Shown one piece after another: positions 10,435 through 20,565 of a DNA stretch of 64,000 bases. The stretch comes from Panulirus ornatus (lineage: Eukaryota; Arthropoda; Malacostraca; Decapoda; Palinuridae): NCBI RefSeq assembly GCF_036320965.1, contig NC_092287.1:11456297-11520296 (forward strand). Direction: 5' to 3'. Numbering within the stretch: position 1 is the first letter of the stretch; every line of letters starts with the position of its first letter. The position numbers and the translations under genes are program-made. The notes under the pieces are model-generated. The model had not been told where the DNA came from. It was given only the letters and a program-made list of their open reading frames with translations, and did no database searches.

Positions 10435-10487
10435 CTTGTGTCTCCCCTGATGATGTGATTATTACACGAAAGTGCACTTGGGAACTT
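10435..10487 (+). ncRNA. Hammerhead-ribozyme-like motif, PLE right arm
   Basis: CTGATGA at 10447-10453, helix II GTG (10455-10457) with CAC (10465-10467), GAAA at 10468-10471, the self-complementary AGTGCACT at 10471-10478, and helix I TCCC (10443-10446) with GGGA (10480-10483). The predicted cut follows T10479. Helix III has no loop, so pairing between two RNAs is likely needed. Inference from motif only. Confidence 0.62.
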
Positions 10488-10556
10488 TTCGTGTTTCATT
10501 TTCCCCGTGGACTCATAGGAATATCTTGATCACCCGCAAGATTGTGATCCTTTCCA

Positions 10557-10557
<1 letters not shown>

Positions 10558-10622
<65 letters not shown>
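10558..10622. repeat. (TA)n microsatellite
   Basis: Right-hand flank of the PLE pair and 3' flank of LINE C. Confidence 0.98.
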
Positions 10623-10627
<5 letters not shown>

Positions 10628-11948
10628 TATATATTTTTATTATACTTTGTCGCTGTCTCCCGCGTTTGCGAGGTAGCGCAAGGAAACAGACGAAAGAAAT
10701 GGCCCAACCCACCCCCATACACATGTATATACATACGTCCACACACGCAAATATACATACCTACACAGCTTTCCATGGTTTACCCCAGACGCTTCACATG
10801 CCCTGATTCAATCCACTGACAGCACGTCAACCCCGGTATACCACATCGCTCCAATTCACTCTATTCCTTGCCCTCCTTTCACCCTCCTGCATGTTCAGGC
10901 CCCGATCACACAAAATCTTTTTCACTCCATCTTTCCACCTCCAATTTGGTCTCCCTCTTCTCCTCGTTCCCTCCACCTCCGACACATATATCCTCTTGGT
11001 CAATCTTTCCTCACTCATTCTCTCCATGTGCCCAAACCACTTCAAAACACCCTCTTCTGCTCTCTCAACCACGCTCTTTTTATTTCCACACATCTCTCTT
11101 ACCCTTACGTTACTCACTCGATCAAACCACCTCACACCACACATTGTCCTCAAACATCTCATTTCCAGCACATCCATCCTCCTGCGCACAACTCTATCCA
11201 TAGCCCACGCCTCGCAACCATACAACATTGTTGGAACCACTATTCCTTCAAACATACCCATTTTTGCTTTCCGAGATAATGTTCTCGACTTCCACACATT
11301 CTTCAAGGCCCCCAGAATTTTCGCCCCCTCACCCACCCTATGATCCACTTCCGCTTCCATGGTTCCATCCGCTGCCAGATCCACTCCCAGATATCTAAAA
11401 CACTTCACTTCCTCCAGTTTTTCTCCATTCAAACTCACCTCCCAATTGACTTGACCCTCAACCCTACTGTACCTAATAACCTTGCTCTTATTCACATTTA
11501 CTCTTAACTTTCTTCTTCCACACACTTTACCGAACTCAGTCACCAGCTTCTGCAGTTTCTCACATGAATCAGCCACCAGCGCTGTATCATCAGCGAACAA
11601 CAACTGACTCACTTCCCAAGCTCTCTCATCCCCAACAGACTTCATACTTGCCCCTCTTTCCAAAACTCTTGCATTTACCTCCCTAACAACCCCATCCATA
11701 AACAAATTAAACAACCATGGAGACATCACACACCCCTGCCGCAAACCTACATTCACTGAGAACCAATCACTTTTCTCTCTTCCTACACGTACACATGCCT
11801 TACATCCTCGATAAAAACTTTTCACTGCTTCTAACAACTTTCCTCCCACACCATATATTCTTAATACCTTCCACAGAGCATCTCTATCAACTCTATCATA
11901 TGCCTTCTCCAGATCCATAAATGCTACATACAAATCCATATATATTAT
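10623..11948 (-). mobile_element. RTE-like LINE copy C, 5'-truncated, short-UTR type
   Basis: Read on the minus strand: starts at the KQMDLYVAF position, runs through the rest of RT and the C-terminal domain, then a shortened 3' UTR of about 190 nt ending in the standard tail. Its truncated 5' end abuts the tail of LINE D in an AT-rich junction. Confidence 0.93.
10827..11939 (-). CDS. LINE C RT C-terminal half, uninterrupted 370-codon frame
   Basis: Intact from FMDLEKAYDRVD through GLRQGCVMSPWLFNLF, LLFADDTALVAD, YLGVDLAADGTMEAEV, YGCEAWAMD and GRPNWRWKDGVKKIL to a stop after VVYRG. The stop is a TGA in place of the CGA that copies D and B read through to NGLNQGM, so this subfamily lacks the last 13 residues or so. 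The endonuclease and RT N-terminus are missing through 5' truncation, so it is a dead insertion with a young-looking frame. Confidence 0.9.
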   Translation of the reverse strand: MDLYVAFMDLEKAYDRVDRDALWKVLRIYGVGGKLLEAVKSFYRGCKACVRVGREKSDWFSVNVGLRQGCVMSPWLFNLFMDGVVREVNARVLERGASMKSVGDERAWEVSQLLFADDTALVADSCEKLQKLVTEFGKVCGRRKLRVNVNKSKVIRYSRVEGQVNWEVSLNGEKLEEVKCFRYLGVDLAADGTMEAEVDHRVGEGAKILGALKNVWKSRTLSRKAKMGMFEGIVVPTMLYGCEAWAMDRVVRRRMDVLEMRCLRTMCGVRWFDRVSNVRVREMCGNKKSVVERAEEGVLKWFGHMERMSEERLTKRIYVSEVEGTRRRGRPNWRWKDGVKKILCDRGLNMQEGERRARNRVNWSDVVYRG

Positions 11949-12363
11949 TTATTTATTTATTTTGCTTTGTCGGTGTTTCCCGCGTAGCGAGGTAGCGCAA
12001 GGAAACACGAAAGAATGGCCCAACCCACTCACATGCACATGTATATACATACACGTCCAGACACGTAAATATACATACCTATACATCTCAAAGTATACAT
12101 ATATATACACACAGAGACATATACATATATGAACATGTACATAATACATACTGTCTGTCTTTATTCATTCCCATTGTCACCTCGCCACACATGATATAAC
12201 AACCTCCTCCCCCTCATGTGTGCGAGGTAGCGCTAGGAAAAGACAAAAAAGGCCCCATTCGTTCACACTCAGTCTGTAGCTGTCATGTAATAATGCACTG
12301 AAACCACAGCTCCCTTTCCAAATCCAGGCCCCACAGAACACTCCATGGTTTACCCCAGACGCT

Positions 12364-12996
12364 TCACATGCCCTGGTTCAATCCATTGACAGCACGTCGA
12401 CCCCGGTATACCATATCGTTCCAATTCACTCTATTCCTTGCACGCCTTTCACCCTCCTGCATGTTCAGGCCCCGATCACTCAAAATCTTTTTCACTCCAT
12501 CTTTCCACCTCCAATTTGGTTTCCCACTTCTCCTCGTTCCCTCCACCTCTGACACATATATCCTCTTGGTCAATCTTTCCTCACTCATTCTCTCCATGTG
12601 ACCAAACCATTTCAAAACACCCTCTTCTGCTCTCTCAACCACACTCTTTTTATTACCACACATCTCTCTTACCCTATTATTACTTACTCGATCAAACCAC
12701 CTCACACCACATATTGTCCTCAAACATCTTTCCAGCACATCCACCCTCCTGCGCACAACCCTATCCATAGCTCACGCCTCGCAACCATACAACATTGTTC
12801 AAACCACTATTCCTTCAAACATACCCACCTTTGCTTTCCGAGATAATGTTTTCGACTTCAACACATTCTTTAAGGCTCCCAGAAGTGTCGCCCCCTCCCC
12901 CATCCTATGATTCACTTCCGCTTCCATGGTTCCATCCGCTGCCAAATCCACTCCCAGATATCTAAAACACTTCTCTTCCTCCAGTTTTTTTTCCAT
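12364..12996 (-). pseudogene. LINE D C-terminal domain with natural stop
   Basis: Frames 12799-12996 (FRYLGVDLAADGTMEAEV, VLKSKTLSRKAKVGMFEG) and 12364-12768 (GVRWFDRVSN, VLKWFGHMERMSEERL, GKPNWRWKDGVKKIL). The latter ends VNGLNQGM at the ancestral stop. A loss of three bases in the LEMRCLR block and frame changes near 12770-12800 separate the pieces. Confidence 0.86.
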
Positions 12997-13071
12997 TCAA
13001 ACCTACCTCCCAACTGACTTGACCCTCAAATCTACTGAACCTAATAACCTTGCTTTTATTCACATTTACTC

Positions 13072-14231
13072 TCAACTTTCTTCCTTCACACACTTTTCCA
13101 AACTCATCATTAGCTTCTGCAGTTCTTCACATGAATCAGCCACCAGCGATGTATCATCAGCGAACAACAACTGACTCACTTCCCAAGCGCACTCATTCAC
13201 AACAGACTGCATACTTGCCCCTCTTTCCAAAACTCTTGCATTCACCTCCCTAACAACCCCATCCATAAACAAATTAAACAACCATGGAGACATCACACAC
13301 CCCTGCCGCAAACGTATATTCACTGAGAACCAATCACTTTCCTCTCTTCCTACACGTACACATGCCTTACATCCTCGATAAGAACTTTTCACTGCTTCTA
13401 ACAACTTGCCTCCTACACAATACATTCTTAATACCTTCCACAGAGCATCTCTATCAACTCTATCATATGCCTCCTCCAGATCCATAAATGCTACATACAA
13501 ATATATTTGCTTTTCTAAGTATTTCTCACATACATTCTTCAAAGCAAACACCTGATCCACACATCCTCTACCACTTCTGAAACCACACTGCTCTTCCCCA
13601 ATCTGATGCTCTGTACATGCCTTCACCCTCTCAATCAATACCTTCCCATATAATTTCCAAGGAATACTCAACAAACTTATACCTCTGTAATTTGAGCACT
13701 CACCTTTGTCCCCTTTGCCTTTGTACAATGGCACAATGCACGCATTCCGCCAATCCTCAGGCACCTCACCATGAGTCATACATACATTAAATAACCTTAC
13801 CAACCAGTCAACAATACAGTCACCCCCTTTTTTAATAAATTCCACTGCAATACCATTGAAACCCGCTGCCTTGCCGGCTTTCATCTTCCGCAAAGCTTTT
13901 ACTACCTCTTCTCTGTTTACCAAATCATTTCCCCTAACCCTCTCACTTTGCACACCACCTCGACCAAAACACCCTATATCTACCACTCTATCATCAAACA
14001 CATTCAACAACCTTCACAATACTCACTCCATCTCCTTCTTACATCACCACTACTTGTTATCACCTCCCCATTAGCCCCCTTCAGTGAAGTTCCCATTTGT
14101 TCCCTTGTCTTACGCACTTTATGTACCTCCTTCCAAAACATCTTTTTATTCTCCCTAAAATTTAATGATACTCTCTCACCCCAACTCCCATTTGCCCTCT
14201 TTTTCACCTCTTTCTTTTGTACATCTTCCAC
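13072..14231 (-). pseudogene. LINE D linker and reverse transcriptase, frameshifted
   Basis: Two overlapping frames (14004-14231 and 13072-14010) carry the linker (SWGERVSLNFRENKKMFWKE), KAGKAAGFNGIAVEFIKKGG, YRGISLLSIPWKLYGKVL, FMDLEEAYDRVD, IRLRQGCVMSPWLFNLFMDG and LLFADDTSLVAD. The frame is lost just after FADD by a small deletion in the GKVCKEES region. Confidence 0.87.
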
Positions 14232-14404
14232 TCATTTGCATTATTTCCTAGCAAAAATCGTCCAAATGCCTCTCTCTTCTCTTTCACTAATAATCTTACT
14301 TCTTCGTCCTACCACTCACTACCCTTTCTAATATCCCCACCTCCCACGCTTCTCATGCCACAAGTATCTTTTGCGCAAGCCATCACTGCTCCTCTAGATA
14401 CATC

Positions 14405-15334
14405 TCAATCCTCCCCCACTCCCCTTACCTCTTGTGTTCTCACCTTTTTCCATTCTGTACTCAGCCTCTCCTGGTACTTCCTCACACAAGTCTCCTTCCC
14501 AAGCTCACTTACTCTCACCAATCTCTTCATCCTAACATTCTCTCTTCTTTTCTGAAAACCTCTACAAATCTTCACCTTTGCCTCCACAAGATTGTGATCA
14601 GACATCCCTCCAGTTGCACCTCTCAGCACATTAACATCCAAAAGTCTCTGTTTCGCGCGCCTATCAATTAACACGTAATCCAATAACGCTCTCTGGCCAT
14701 CTGTCCAACTTACATATGTATACTTATGTATATCTCTCTTTTTAAACCAGGTATTCTCAATCACCAGTCCTTTTTCAGCACATAAATCTACAAGCTCTTC
14801 ACCATTTCCGTTTACAACACTGAACACCCTATGTATACCGATTATTCCATCAACTGCAACACTACTCACCTTTTTATTCAAATCACCCATCACTATAACC
14901 CGGTATCGTGCATCAAAACCACTAACACACTCATTCAGCTGCTCCCAAAACACTTGCCTCTCATGATCTTTCTTCTCATGCCCAGGTGCATATGCACCAA
15001 TAATCACCCATTTCTCTCCATCAACTTTCAGTTTTACCCATATCAAACTAGAGTTTACTTTCTTACACTCTATCACATACTCCCACCCTTCCTGTTTCAG
15101 GAGTAGTGCTACTCCTTCCCTTGCTCTTGTCCTCTCACTAACCCCAGACTTTACTCCCAAGACATTCCCAAACCACTCTTCCCCTTTACCCTTGAGCTTC
15201 GTTTCACTCAGAGCCAAAACATCTGAGTTTCTTTCCTCAAACATACTACCTATTTCTCCTTTGTTCTCATCTTGGTTACATCCACACACATTTACACACC
15301 CCAATCGGAGCCTTCGAGGAGGATGAGCACTCAC
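14405..15334 (-). pseudogene. LINE D APE endonuclease domain, open from ATG
   Basis: A 309-codon frame beginning MSAHPPRRLRLGCVNVCGCN, the presumed ORF start in this copy. Endonuclease motifs run in order: SETKLKGKG, YAPGHEKKDHERQVFW, VIVMGDLNKKVSS, RALLDYVLIDRRAK, ATGGMSDHNLVEAKV, then the basic linker RLVRVSELGKETCVRKYQER. GDLN is followed by KKV rather than the family's AKV. The frame then breaks before the linker continues at 14231. All endonuclease active-site residues recognisable by eye are retained. Confidence 0.88.
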
Positions 15335-15504
15335 CGCGTGACTCCTTCTGTTTCCCCTTTTAGAAAGTTAAAATACAAGGAGGGGAGGGTTTCTAGCCCC
15401 CCGCTCCCGTCCCCTTTAGTCGCCTTCTACGACACGTGAGGAATGCGTGGGAAGTATTCTTTCTCCCCTATCCCCAGGGATAATATATATATATATATAT
15501 ATAC

Positions 15505-15741
15505 ATTTTTTTTTTCATACTATTCGCCATTTCCCGCGATAGCGAGGTAGCGTTAAGAACAGAGGACTGGGCCTTTGAGGGAATATCCTCACCTGGCCCT
15601 CTTCTCTGTTCCCTCTTTTGTAAAATTAAAAAAAAAAAACGAGAGGGGAGGATTTCTAGCCTCCCCGCTCCCTTCCCTTTTAGTCGCCTTCTACGACACG
15701 CAGGGAATACGTGGGAAGCATTCTTTCTCCCCTATCCCCAG

Positions 15742-15745
<4 letters not shown>
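15505..15745 (-). mobile_element. Short non-autonomous element S2
   Basis: Full-length minus-strand copy of the S family: tail CGCCATTTCCCGCGATAGCG at the left, head TCCCCTATCCCCAGGGGATA at the right. It lies in (TA)n next to LINE D's 5' end. Confidence 0.85.

Positions 15746-15829
<84 letters not shown>
15746..15829. repeat. (TA)n microsatellite
   Basis: Pure TA between S2 and the SINE-like sequence. Confidence 0.97.
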
Positions 15830-15831
<2 letters not shown>

Positions 15832-15990
15832 CCCTAGCCTGTGCCAGGTACCCATTCAAATCGACCCACCCTAGGGTGTGGATGAACAGCTGGGTTGAGT
15901 ATGGACCGAGTGCCGCAAACAGGATTCGAACTTATGCGAACGGCTCTGGACGGCCCGAGAATGCTTGTTTCACCCAGAATGAGGGATTTC
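15830..15990 (-). mobile_element. tRNA-type SINE, probable
   Basis: On the minus strand a perfect B-box-like GTTCGAATCCTG (15920-15931) is followed by CCCAGCTGTTCATCC, a GGTCGATTTGAATGGGTACC block and then (TA)n. This resembles tRNA-derived SINEs with a conserved body. The A box is not clear. A partial relative is at 59696-59762. Confidence 0.5.
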
Positions 15991-16380
15991 AGTTAGCTGC
16001 AAATACACATAACGAAGTACTATCTAATGGCAAGCATCATACGTGTTATTCTAAAAGTCGGAAAGATGAGTGTAGGGGGATTAAACATCTTACAAAATAC
16101 AAAATACAGTTGAGATACAGTACGCATAAAGAGTTATACCCTACATTTATGGATGCAGAACCCAAGCCCAGAACACCATTCATGGAGCATCAGCACTGTC
16201 GAGACTGACGAGGGAAATTCCTCGATGATATTATACTCATTATATTCACTCTATGACGATGATGCGGACTTGCTGAAGGTAAATTTTCAATCGCAGTGTG
16301 ACCAGTTGCACACGGAGTTCACTAACACTAGAAAAGTTATATGGTAAGGTACATTATTAAATAATCTGGGAGGGTGTGAT
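15991..16380. other. Unique sequence, nothing recognised
   Basis: Modest open frames (to about 16347) have no motif and no repeat match in the window. Confidence 0.5.
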
Positions 16381-17100
16381 TCTAAATGGCGTGCATTGAT
16401 GAATTTTGAATGCTGTTAAAGACCTTTGATAGTTTACGTGTCATAATAACTAGTAGTTTGAGTTAATGGTGTGGTATATAGGAGGGCATCAGGGTTGTTT
16501 GATATCACCATGGTTGTTTACCGTGAGGCATTATAACTTGAGATGGGAAGGAGGTTTGGTGACTGTGATGTGTGTTAGATATAAAAGAAACAGAAGGAAA
16601 AGTTAATACAGTTGCTGCCTGCAGATGATGCAATGTTGCTAGTCAAATCAGAGGAAGAGAATGATAAAATGATGAGCCGTGTACATAATACAAGTTGGAG
16701 GAGATTGCGGAAGTAAGTCAGAATACAAAAAAAAAAAGGAAGATGTAAGAATGGAAGATCAATGATGGTGAAACATTTGTGAATCGGGTCTAGTTTATAT
16801 GGTAGGTCGATATTAGCAAGGAAGGTGAGGCAGCGGGGAAAAGTGACGTTTAAAGGAGAGTCGTGCAAGGGAGAGAGAAACTGGAAGTATTTTCAAAAGC
16901 TCTGGAGATCATGGAAAAAGATCAATGCTCGTACCTTCAGGGTGTGGTGCTCAGTGATGGTGCCAACTGTGCTATGGTGATTCACACGTTCACCAACACT
17001 GGAACACTGGAACAAAAGAACAGACATATTTTCACAATGGTTTATTTCCTAAATTGGACCAAAAGATTAACTGTCACAATTCAAAAGTTGTACATATAGA
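16380..17100 (+). pseudogene. Old divergent LINE reverse-transcriptase relic
   Basis: Two RT signatures occur in the correct order and spacing: HQGCLISPWLFT at about 16487-16522 and LPADDAMLLVKSEEE at 16616-16660. They differ strongly from the main LINE family (GLRQGCVMSPWLFN and LLFADDTALVAD), so this is another, older lineage. Stops and shifts are frequent. The frame at 16863-17099 may be its degraded C-terminal part but shows no clear motif. Confidence 0.6.
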
Positions 17101-17114
17101 TGTAAGGATGAAAT

Positions 17115-17210
17115 GATAAAGTAGTGGTTAGCCTTCCTGACCTCGACCGATTCAATGGCCGCCTAAGGGATTAGGGCACAGGTTCGAATCCTGCTTCTGG
17201 CAGTCGCTCC
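17115..17210 (+). other. tRNA-like segment with pol III A and B boxes
   Basis: GTAGTGGTTAGC (17121-17132) resembles an A box and GGTTCGAATCC (17181-17191) is a perfect B box. No closed cloverleaf is evident, so this is a SINE head or tRNA pseudogene rather than a functional tRNA. It abuts the tail of LINE E. Confidence 0.45.
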
Positions 17211-18034
17211 ACAGTATATTCTATGATACTTAGTCGCTGTCCCCCGCGTCAGCGAGGTAGCGCAAGAAAACAGACGAAAGAATGGCCCAACTCACCCACA
17301 TACACATGTATATATATAGACGCCCATACACGCACATAAACATAACTATACATTTCAACATATACATACATATACATACACAGACATAAAGATATATACA
17401 CATGTACATATTCATACTTGCTGCATTCATCAGTTTCTATCGCCACCCGACCACACATGAAAAACAGTACCCTCCCCTCTTCCCCCCGAGCGAGGTAGCG
17501 CTAGGAAAAGACAACAAAGGCCACATTCGTTCACACTCAGTCTCTGGCTGTCATGTGTAATGCACCGAAACCACAGCTCCCTTTCTACATTCAGGCCCCA
17601 CGAAGCTCTCTTTGGTCTACCCCAGACGCTTAACATGCCCTGGTTCAATCCATTGACAGAACGTTCACCCCGGTATACCACATCGTTCCAATGCACTCTT
17701 CCTTCCACGCCTTTCACCCTCCTGTATGTATAGCCCCCGATCGCACAAAATCATTTTCACTCAATCCTTCCACCTCCAATTTGGTCTCCCAATTCTCATT
17801 CCCTCCACTTCTGACACATATATCATCTTTGTCAATCTTTCTTCATTCATTCTCTCCATGTGGCCAAACTATTTCAATACACCCTCTTCTGCTCTCTTAA
17901 CCACTCTTTTTTTTGCCACACATCTCTCTTACCCTTTTATTACTTACTCGATCAAACCACTTCGCACCACATGTTGTCCTCATTTCCAACACCCTCCTCC
18001 CTACAAGCCTACCTATAGCCGATGCCTCGCAGCC

Positions 18035-18934
18035 TTATAACATTCTTAGAACCACTATTCCTTCAAACATACCCAGTTTTGTTCTCCGAGATAACGTTCT
18101 CGTCTTCCAAAAATTCTTCAATACTCTCAGAACCTTCGCCCCCTCCTCCACCCTGTGACTCACTTCCGCTTCCATGGTTCCATCCGCTGCCAAACCCACT
18201 CCCATATATCTAAAACACTTCACTTCCTCCAGTTTTTCTCCATTCAAACTTACCTCTCAATTCACTTGTCCCTCAACCCTACTGTATCTAATAACATTAC
18301 TCTTATTCATATTTACTCTCAGCTTTCTTCTTTCACACACTCTACCAAACTCAGTCACCAGCTTCTGCAGTTTCTCACCCGAATCAGCCACCAGCGCTGT
18401 ATCATCAGCGAACAACAACTGACTCCCTTCCCAAGGCCTGTCATCCACAACAGACTGCATAGTTGCCCTTCTCTCCAAAACTTTTGCATTCACCTCCCTA
18501 ACAACCCAATCCATGAACAAATCAAACACCCATGGAAACATCACGCACCCCTGCCACAAACTGACATTCACTGGAAACCAATCACTTTCCTCTCTCCCTA
18601 CTCGAACACATGCCATATATCCTTGATAAAAACTTTGCACTGCTTCGGGCAATTTACCTCCCACACCAAGTACTCTTAATACTTTCCACGTAGCATCCCT
18701 ATCAACTCTATCATATGCCTTCTTCAGATCCATAAATGCTACATACAAATCCAATTGTTTCTCTAAGTATTTCTCATATACATTCTTCAAAGCAAACACC
18801 TGATCCACACTTCCACTACCACTTCTGAAACCACACTTCTCTTCCCTAATACCCTTCCATAAAATTTCCCAGGAATTGTACAGTGGCACTATGCAAGCAT
18901 TCAGCCAATCCTCAGGTACTTCACCATGAACCAT
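18035..18934 (-). pseudogene. LINE E reverse transcriptase remains
   Basis: The frame 18257-18934 contains FMDLKKAYDRVDRDATW, the altered VSLWQGCVMFPWVFDLFMDW and LLFADDTALVADSGEK; 18035-18247 contains YMGVGLAADGTMEAEV. Upstream, 18962-19171 holds the KAGKAAGLDG-like KTGKAAGLDGIAVEFI block. Catalytic Asp residues survive but the frame is broken several times, including loss of part of the YRGISLL region. Confidence 0.82.
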
Positions 18935-19254
18935 ACAAACTCTGAATATTCATATCCTTACCTACCAGTCAACAATACAGCCACCCCCTCTCTTAATAAA
19001 TTCCACTGCAATACCATCCAAACCCGCCGCCTTGCCGGTTTTCGCTTTTTGCAAAGCTTTCCCTACCTCTTCTCTGTTTACCAAACTCTTTCTCCTGACT
19101 CTCTCACTTCGCACACCACCTCGACCAAAATACTCTCTATCTGCCACTCTATCATCAAACACATTCAACAAACCTTCAAAATACTCACTCTATCTCCTTT
19201 TCACTTCACCACTACTTGTTATTATCTCCCCATTAACCCACTTCATCGATGTTC

Positions 19255-19905
19255 CTATTTCTTCTCTTGTCTTACGGACTTCATTCTAAAATCTAATGAT
19301 AATATCTCACCCCAACTCTCATTTGCCCTCTTTCTCATCTCTTGCATCTTTCTCTTGAGCTCCAGCCTCTTTCTTTTATACATCTCCCAGTCATTCGCAC
19401 TACTTTCCTGCAAAAATCGTCCAAATGCTTCACTCCTCTCTTTCACTAACAATCTTACTTCTTCATTCCACCACTCACTACCCTTTCTAATCTGCCCACC
19501 TCCCACCTTTCTCATGCCACAAGCATCTTTTGCGCAAGCCATCACTGCTTCCCTAAATACATCCCATTCCTCCCTAACTCCCCTTACGTCATTTGCTGTC
19601 ACCTTTTTCCATTCTGCACGCAATCTCTCCTGGTACTTCCTCACACGTCTTCTTGTAAGCTCACTTACTCTCACCACTCTCTTCACCCCAACATTCTGTC
19701 TTCTATTCTGAAAGCCTCTACAAATCTTCACCATCACCTCCACAAGATCATGATCAGACATCCCTCCAGTTGCCCCTCTCAGCACTTTCACATCCAAAAG
19801 TCTCTCTTTTACGCGCCTATCAATTGACACGTAATCCAATAACGCTCTCTGGCCATCTCTCCCACTTACATACGTATGTTTATGTATATCGGGAGCGGGG
19901 GGCAA
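19255..19905 (-). pseudogene. LINE E endonuclease C-terminal half and linker
   Basis: Begins at the inversion point with DIHKHTYVSGRDGQRALLDY, then GGMSDHDLVEVMVKI and the basic linker through SWGEILSLDF. The first few codons (MPPAPDIH) derive from the inverted 5' UTR across the junction. Confidence 0.8.
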
Positions 19906-20565
19906 GAAACCCTCCCCTCCTTGTATTTTAACTGTCTAAAAGAGGAAACAGAAGGAGTAATGTAGGGTGTGCTCATCCTCCTCGTAGGCTCAGATCCCGG
20001 TGTCTAAATGTGTGTGGATGCAATGAAGATGAAAAAAAGGAGAGATAGGTAGTATGTTTGAGGAAAGGAACCTGGATGTTTTGGCTCTGAGTGAAACGAG
20101 TTTCAAGGGTAAAAGGGAAGACTGGTTTGGGAATATCTTGGGAGTAAAGTCAGGTGTTGGTGAGAGGACAAGAGCAAAGGAAGAAGTAGCACTACTCCTG
20201 AAGCAGGAGTCGTAGGAATATGTGATAGAGTGTAAGAAAGTAAACTCTAGATTGATATAGGTAAAATTGAAAGGGTTGGAGAGAGATGGGTGATTATTGA
20301 TGCATATGCACCTGGTCATGAGAAGAAAGATCATGAGAGGCAAGTGTTTTGGGAGCAGCTGAGTGAGTGTGTTAACAGCTTTCATGCACGAGACCGGGTT
20401 ATAGTAATGAGTGATATGAATGCAAAGGTGAGTAATATGGCAATTAAGGGCATTATTGGTGTACATGGCCTGTTCAGTGTTGTAAATGGAAAAAGCGAAG
20501 AGCTTGTACATTTGTGTGATGAAAAAGGACTGGTGATTGGTGATACCTGGTTTAAAAAGAGAGAA
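19890..20565 (+). pseudogene. LINE E inverted 5' segment: 5' UTR and endonuclease N-terminus
   Basis: Starts with GGGAGCGGGGGGCAAGAAAC of the 5' UTR and runs through pieces of SETS(F)KGK, AYAPGHEKKDHERQVFW and VIVMSDMNAKVSNM to GDTWFKKRE. The catalytic GDLN reads SDMN. Internal stops are present near 20215 and 20260. Confidence 0.83.

Larger units (their letters stand above)
8292..10557. mobile_element. Two 5'-truncated Penelope-like elements joined head to head
   Basis: Left arm 8292-9400 (minus) and right arm 9409-10557 (plus) are near-identical inverted copies around a loop of about 8 nt centred at 9405. Each arm starts just before the RT catalytic YVDD box and runs through a GIY-YIG endonuclease to a non-coding end with a hammerhead-like motif. 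The upstream RT fingers and palm are absent from both. The outermost 34 nt (TTGATCACC... to CCAATATA) survive only on the right. (TA)n flanks both ends. Confidence 0.93.
11949..15482 (-). mobile_element. RTE-like LINE copy D, full-length reference copy
   Basis: All parts are present on the minus strand: 5' UTR 15335-15482 (CCCTGGGGATAGGGGAGAAAG head), ORF about 12364-15334, long 3' UTR about 11957-12363 with both CGCTACCTCGC-like blocks, and tail. The length of about 3.5 kb is typical of RTE elements. The ORF has several frameshifts, so it is not autonomous. (TA)n lies upstream of the 5' end. Confidence 0.94.
17218..20565 (-). mobile_element. RTE-like LINE copy E with inverted 5' segment
   Basis: The body, 17218-19889, is on the minus strand from the 3' tail up to the endonuclease motif DIHKHTYVS. 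The missing 5' part (5' UTR through GDTWFKKRE) lies next to it in the opposite orientation at 19890-20565. The two breakpoints fall at almost the same place in the element, so together they make one nearly complete LINE with a 5' inversion. Confidence 0.85.
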
